NCBI GenBank assembly: GCA_022072455.1
Contig: JAJVHY010000016.1
Span: forward strand, 64,704 to 128,703
Source: Verrucomicrobiia bacterium
GTDB lineage: Bacteria; Verrucomicrobiota; Verrucomicrobiia; Palsa-1439
Reading direction: 5' to 3'
Length of the DNA stretch: 64,000 nucleotides
The translations under genes and the position numbers were made by a program. Each line of letters opens with the position of its first letter. Position 1 is the stretch's first letter. Below, piece by piece: positions 60,849-64,000 of the stretch. Under the pieces are notes generated by a model. The model did no database searches and was not told the origin of the DNA. It saw only the letters and a list, made by a program, of their open reading frames with translations.

Positions 60849-62979
60849 ACCCTCCAACACCTCTAAATTAGCTTCCGACCACGGCCCTCGGCTTGATAGA
60901 GCCTCACAAGCTCAGCTGTTCGGCCCTCTCTCGATTTACCATATCCAGCAAAAATCAGAGCGGCTGGCCCGCGATCTCTCTTTTGCCTTCTTTCCCCTTG
61001 AAAGCGATTCGCTTAAAATCGCCCTTGCCCTGCGCGACGGCTACACCGAAGAGCATATTCCTGCCTTATCCGGAGTGTGTCCGACTCGATTCTATCGCCC
61101 GGGGTTCATTTACCGTTACCATTTCCTTACACAAGATAATCGCACGCATTTTGAGAATAGGACTGACACACCAGAGTCGTCAGATGTGTTCGGCTGGATT
61201 CAATGGTTCAGCCAAGATGTCTCTGTCATTGGACTAGAGAGAGGTACGAAGGATGAGTGGAAAGCACTTGTATCACATGTTGAGAGAGAAAAAGCAGATC
61301 GATGGTCTGCCTGGGATCAGCGCGGCCAATCCAAAGAGCAAGCATTTGAGCATATTGCATCCGTTTTTAGTCATCTACGTTACAGCGGTCTCACGCCGGG
61401 AAAATTGGATGCTCTTTCTAGTGTAAGTTCGGCTGGTGACAATGGAGGTCCTCAGTATCCCCTTTTCTTCATTACGGGCAGCACCCGCGGCGATGAAACA
61501 AAGAAGGCGAGCATCACGGGGAAAGCGGCAGATCTTCACGGTTCTGCTTGGGCTACACAGTTTAGCGAAACAGAGATCGACGAAATCAGTTTTGCCGAAG
61601 GTCCGGAGTCCGGAAAACAATCAGGCTCCCGTAACCTCTACCTGCGTTTTCTTGATCCATTCTTCTTAGGAGCAGACAAGCCCTCCGATGCCAGCTTTCA
61701 TGGCTTAGCCCTTCCGCTATATGATCGATGGGAAGCTGGTGGGCCGATGGGAGCATTCGTCGGGTGGGTATTCATCTATTCCGAAAAGAACACTAACTTA
61801 CATAAGCAGCTATTCGAGACTCTGCTAAGTAAGACGCCCTTGGGCCATTCTTGGCGGGAGGTTTTGCGTGCTAACTTTAACGACTACGCCGAATCCCTCG
61901 CCGAGCACGTAATCGATGAGGAAATCACTGCGTACAATCCCGCCAAAGTTCTTGACCCCAGCGGATACTTTCGCTGGCGCTTCAAGTTTATCGAAGGCTG
62001 GACAGTTGAAGACGCCAAATGCGAAGGGCTGACTCAAGGCGAATTCTTTGCGCATACAATCGGTGAGGACGGCTTCGGTCGCCTGTGTGTTCGTTTGGAC
62101 GATGATAGCGCTCGCTATGTGCTGTTGAAGCAAAAGTTCGACACCAAGATTCCGAAAACAGACGGTGATACCTACTACGAACGCATCGCGACTTGGGCTC
62201 GCTCTTTCTGGCAAGATCTCAATCATATTTACAATCAATATAAAGCTGGCCAGCTAGAGGGACGAATGCGCGTCTCGCACTCAATCCCGTATACCATAAG
62301 CATACATCTCAACAAGCTTCGTTCCGTTTCTGACGCCATTGAACAACTTCGCCAATCATCAGCACCATTCCCAATCATATCATTTGGTGACATCCCTCCT
62401 GAGATTCGCTCATTTCGGTATCCGGTAGAGCTCTATTCTTTAGCCGTAGAAAATGCGTTGCTTCACCCTCCAGATAGTGATTCATTCCGACGCCTGATGC
62501 CGGTCATCGACTGGATCGATGAAGCGATAACTGAGTCAGGATTAACTGAAAGCCTAGTCCGCCGCATCGCCGACTCAATTGCCCGGCCATTAGCAAAGAT
62601 CAGTCTTCAACGGGCAGATGTTGTTCGCGATCCTTCCGCACCGTTGAATGTAATCGGTGTGTTGCCCGTCTTGACGCTCGGATTTGAATCTCATTTCGAA
62701 GGCCGTGTCTTCATTGCAGTCGTTATCGAGTTTTTGAGAGAAGCGTTTCACCATTGTAGCGGTCCATCGCCTTTAGTTGAAGTCACACTGTCTTCGCAAG
62801 ACGTGCCATCGTTGTGCGTGACTAACACATGTGTTGAGGAGGCCGACCCAGCACGCTTAGGCGGAGGCAATCAGAGCGCAATGCTTGACCGGTTTGCCTC
62901 GCATCTACCAACCTGGCAAATCGTTCACCCTAAATCCGCGAACGGTAGATGGACGCGTGAAATCAGAAAGCGTGTATGA
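60841..62979 (+). CDS. Large protein with degenerate GHKL (kinase-like) C-terminus
   Basis: 712 residues, cytoplasmic, starting GTG 60841 inside the DppC stop. Most of the protein (residues 1-600) is of unknown fold, with the segments LSFAFFPLESDSLKIALAL and FGWIQWFSQDVSVIGLERG. The C-terminal 90 residues read VVIEFLREAFHHCSGPSPLVEVTL then GGGNQSAMLDRFASHLP, resembling the N-box and G-box of a GHKL ATPase, but the N-box Asn is not at its expected place. A phosphoacceptor His with the usual H-box is not recognised. It is translationally coupled to both neighbours. Confidence 0.6.
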   Translation: MPKPSNTSKLASDHGPRLDRASQAQLFGPLSIYHIQQKSERLARDLSFAFFPLESDSLKIALALRDGYTEEHIPALSGVCPTRFYRPGFIYRYHFLTQDNRTHFENRTDTPESSDVFGWIQWFSQDVSVIGLERGTKDEWKALVSHVEREKADRWSAWDQRGQSKEQAFEHIASVFSHLRYSGLTPGKLDALSSVSSAGDNGGPQYPLFFITGSTRGDETKKASITGKAADLHGSAWATQFSETEIDEISFAEGPESGKQSGSRNLYLRFLDPFFLGADKPSDASFHGLALPLYDRWEAGGPMGAFVGWVFIYSEKNTNLHKQLFETLLSKTPLGHSWREVLRANFNDYAESLAEHVIDEEITAYNPAKVLDPSGYFRWRFKFIEGWTVEDAKCEGLTQGEFFAHTIGEDGFGRLCVRLDDDSARYVLLKQKFDTKIPKTDGDTYYERIATWARSFWQDLNHIYNQYKAGQLEGRMRVSHSIPYTISIHLNKLRSVSDAIEQLRQSSAPFPIISFGDIPPEIRSFRYPVELYSLAVENALLHPPDSDSFRRLMPVIDWIDEAITESGLTESLVRRIADSIARPLAKISLQRADVVRDPSAPLNVIGVLPVLTLGFESHFEGRVFIAVVIEFLREAFHHCSGPSPLVEVTLSSQDVPSLCVTNTCVEEADPARLGGGNQSAMLDRFASHLPTWQIVHPKSANGRWTREIRKRV

Positions 62980-63890
62980 GCAAAAGAATTGATCTCGTAA
63001 CAGACTTTAATGGCGTGACCGTTGTTTGGGTAGATGATCGCGTTCTTCTCAGCGACAATGAGTCGCGAACAATTGCCGACAGTGACTGGGGTCGTCAACA
63101 CAAAGTGACTCCTGCCGACGTCGTAAGCATTAATAATGTCTGGACTGATGCTGTCCGCCGTAATGCGGTTGATGAACTGGGTGAAACTATTTCGCAAAAC
63201 TTCGCGGCGGCTGCCATCGCGCTGATAGGAGTTTGTCGAGAGCTTTGCTGCAATTTGTCTTTGGTGGACTTTCGCACGGCTCATGAGGAGTGCTTTGGTC
63301 AGCACAACACACTGTTTTTGCTAGACCTCCAAAACCTAACCTGGCCACTTGGTTTCATGTTGGTAAATGGGGCGAACATAGACTCGCCCTGGGATTGGGG
63401 GCTATATGGAGCACATTGCGTTAAACACTATGATCTGGCAAAATCACGCTATCGATTTCTTTCCCGCTTTCGCACCGACAAAGCGGATGCTGTAAGTCAA
63501 TTGCTCAGCATACATTTCGAAGACTACGCTGAAGTGGAATTGTGGTCTTTAAGGCATGATCTTCCTGCTCCTCTCACAAAGCATTTCAGGGAATTCGTGC
63601 AGAAGTATCTCATCCATGATGATCCACAAGTCGTTGATATGTTGCTCTGGTTCGTCGACTTGCCGCTTACCACTGACGCGGCAGCAAACCATAGGTCACT
63701 TGGTACTGGAGAGGCATTGATGCGGGTCCGTAAGCGCCTCGGCAACAGCTTCAATCCTGAGTCGGCAAAAGCACTGTTTCAGGGCGGTGATGGGTGGTCA
63801 TGCAAGCCTATACCCGAATATGCAATTTCTGTTTCCGATTTGAAAGCAACGTGTGAGGCGCTGAAATTTTCTGTAGAAGCGGTTTCATAA
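62976..63890 (+). CDS. Receiver-like/unknown protein coupled to the GHKL-like gene
   Basis: 304 residues, soluble. The N-terminal part reads VTVVWVDDRV and later TLFLLDLQNL near residue 115, resembling the acidic pair and the phosphoacceptor Asp strand of a receiver domain, but spaced wider than normal. The C-terminal ~150 residues have no recognised fold. ATGA overlap with the previous gene. It could be the response half of an atypical two-component pair, or a decoy-like effector; the evidence is pattern-level only. Confidence 0.5.
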   Translation: MSKRIDLVTDFNGVTVVWVDDRVLLSDNESRTIADSDWGRQHKVTPADVVSINNVWTDAVRRNAVDELGETISQNFAAAAIALIGVCRELCCNLSLVDFRTAHEECFGQHNTLFLLDLQNLTWPLGFMLVNGANIDSPWDWGLYGAHCVKHYDLAKSRYRFLSRFRTDKADAVSQLLSIHFEDYAEVELWSLRHDLPAPLTKHFREFVQKYLIHDDPQVVDMLLWFVDLPLTTDAAANHRSLGTGEALMRVRKRLGNSFNPESAKALFQGGDGWSCKPIPEYAISVSDLKATCEALKFSVEAVS

Positions 63891-63951
63891 GGTGAATTGC
63901 TGTAAGTATTTTCCTCTGGCACCTTTAGAGCAAATATGTGAAAAGCTCGGG

Positions 63952-64000
63952 ATGCCAAAGCCATTCTTGTCCGACGAACAGTGGAAGAAGATCGAACCGT
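63952..64000 (+). CDS. IS5-like transposase (N-terminus, runs off the window)
   Basis: Only the first 16 codons are inside the window. They encode MPKPFLSDEQWKKIEP, the typical beginning of IS5/DUF4096-type transposases (LSDEQWxxIxPLLP). The upstream 60 bp lack an obvious gene. The element type beyond this cannot be determined. Confidence 0.6.
   Translation, partial: MPKPFLSDEQWKKIEP

Noticed and set aside
19003..64000. Second copy of the tRNA-Cys 3' end (right attachment site)
   Set aside because: Looked for by eye and not found, so no right boundary is claimed. A computed search with the last 25 bases of the tRNA would be decisive.

Overview
The window looks like a chromosomal segment of a GC-rich bacterium, most consistent with Verrucomicrobiota (Pedosphaera/Limisphaera-like). 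That assignment is inferred from overall gene style only. Positions 1-19000 are a normal housekeeping backbone: an MscS channel (running off the left edge), rtcB, an OsmC protein, a GNAT acetyltransferase, a sigma-54 activator, a DUF1444-like protein, leuD, an exported Verrucomicrobia-style protein, folB, a HAD phosphatase, hpf, a ROK kinase with a mannose-6-phosphate-isomerase-like protein, a MacB/Lol-type ABC pair, a GDSL esterase, tRNA-Arg(CCU), trxA, rph, tRNA-Arg(CCG), a ParA ATPase and tRNA-Cys(GCA).

From tRNA-Cys rightwards the window is accessory DNA. A tyrosine recombinase starts about 200 bp downstream of tRNA-Cys. It is followed by two small DNA-binding proteins, an orphan AbiEi-like (DUF6088) protein and a giant adenine-methylase/SNF2-helicase gene. 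That gene is split near its 5' end by an IS1182-family element with 18-bp terminal repeats and a 7-bp target duplication. Further right lies a complete-looking VirB/Trb-type conjugation operon on the minus strand (40122 down to 30330): VirB2, VirB3, a small protein, VirB4, a lipoprotein, TrbJ/VirB5, TrbL/VirB6, VirB8, VirB9, VirB10, a second lipoprotein and a small protein. A solitary ClpA-type AAA ATPase diverges from it, and a MORN-repeat/TIR-like pair (probable defence) follows. I see no relaxase and no VirB11. No second tRNA-Cys 3' end is visible, so the right end of the element is probably outside the window.

Positions 43371-44268 hold three degenerate copies of a ~350-bp repeat, each with a conserved long inverted repeat and no convincing gene. 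To the right the sequence looks less GC-rich, and every gene is on the plus strand. Two tightly packed blocks follow. Block 1 (44561-55249) encodes a four-helix membrane protein, an exported protein, a small membrane protein, a zinc-ribbon membrane protein, a HerA/VirB4-like ATPase, a small HExxH protein, a dual-specificity-type phosphatase and a VirD4/TraG-like coupling ATPase. Block 2 (55368-63890) is a seven-gene, translationally coupled operon. It has a Dpp/Opp-type ABC ATPase, a radical SAM enzyme whose C-terminal half resembles a SPASM domain without its cysteines, a periplasmic peptide-binding protein, two Dpp-type permeases, and two proteins resembling a degenerate GHKL kinase and a degenerate response-regulator receiver.

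Block 2 is the best candidate for an undescribed system: a peptide importer combined with a radical SAM enzyme and an atypical two-component-like pair on a mobile element. Block 1 is the second candidate: a compact membrane/translocation module with two P-loop pumps, a protease and a protein phosphatase. The window ends inside the first codons of an IS5-like transposase.
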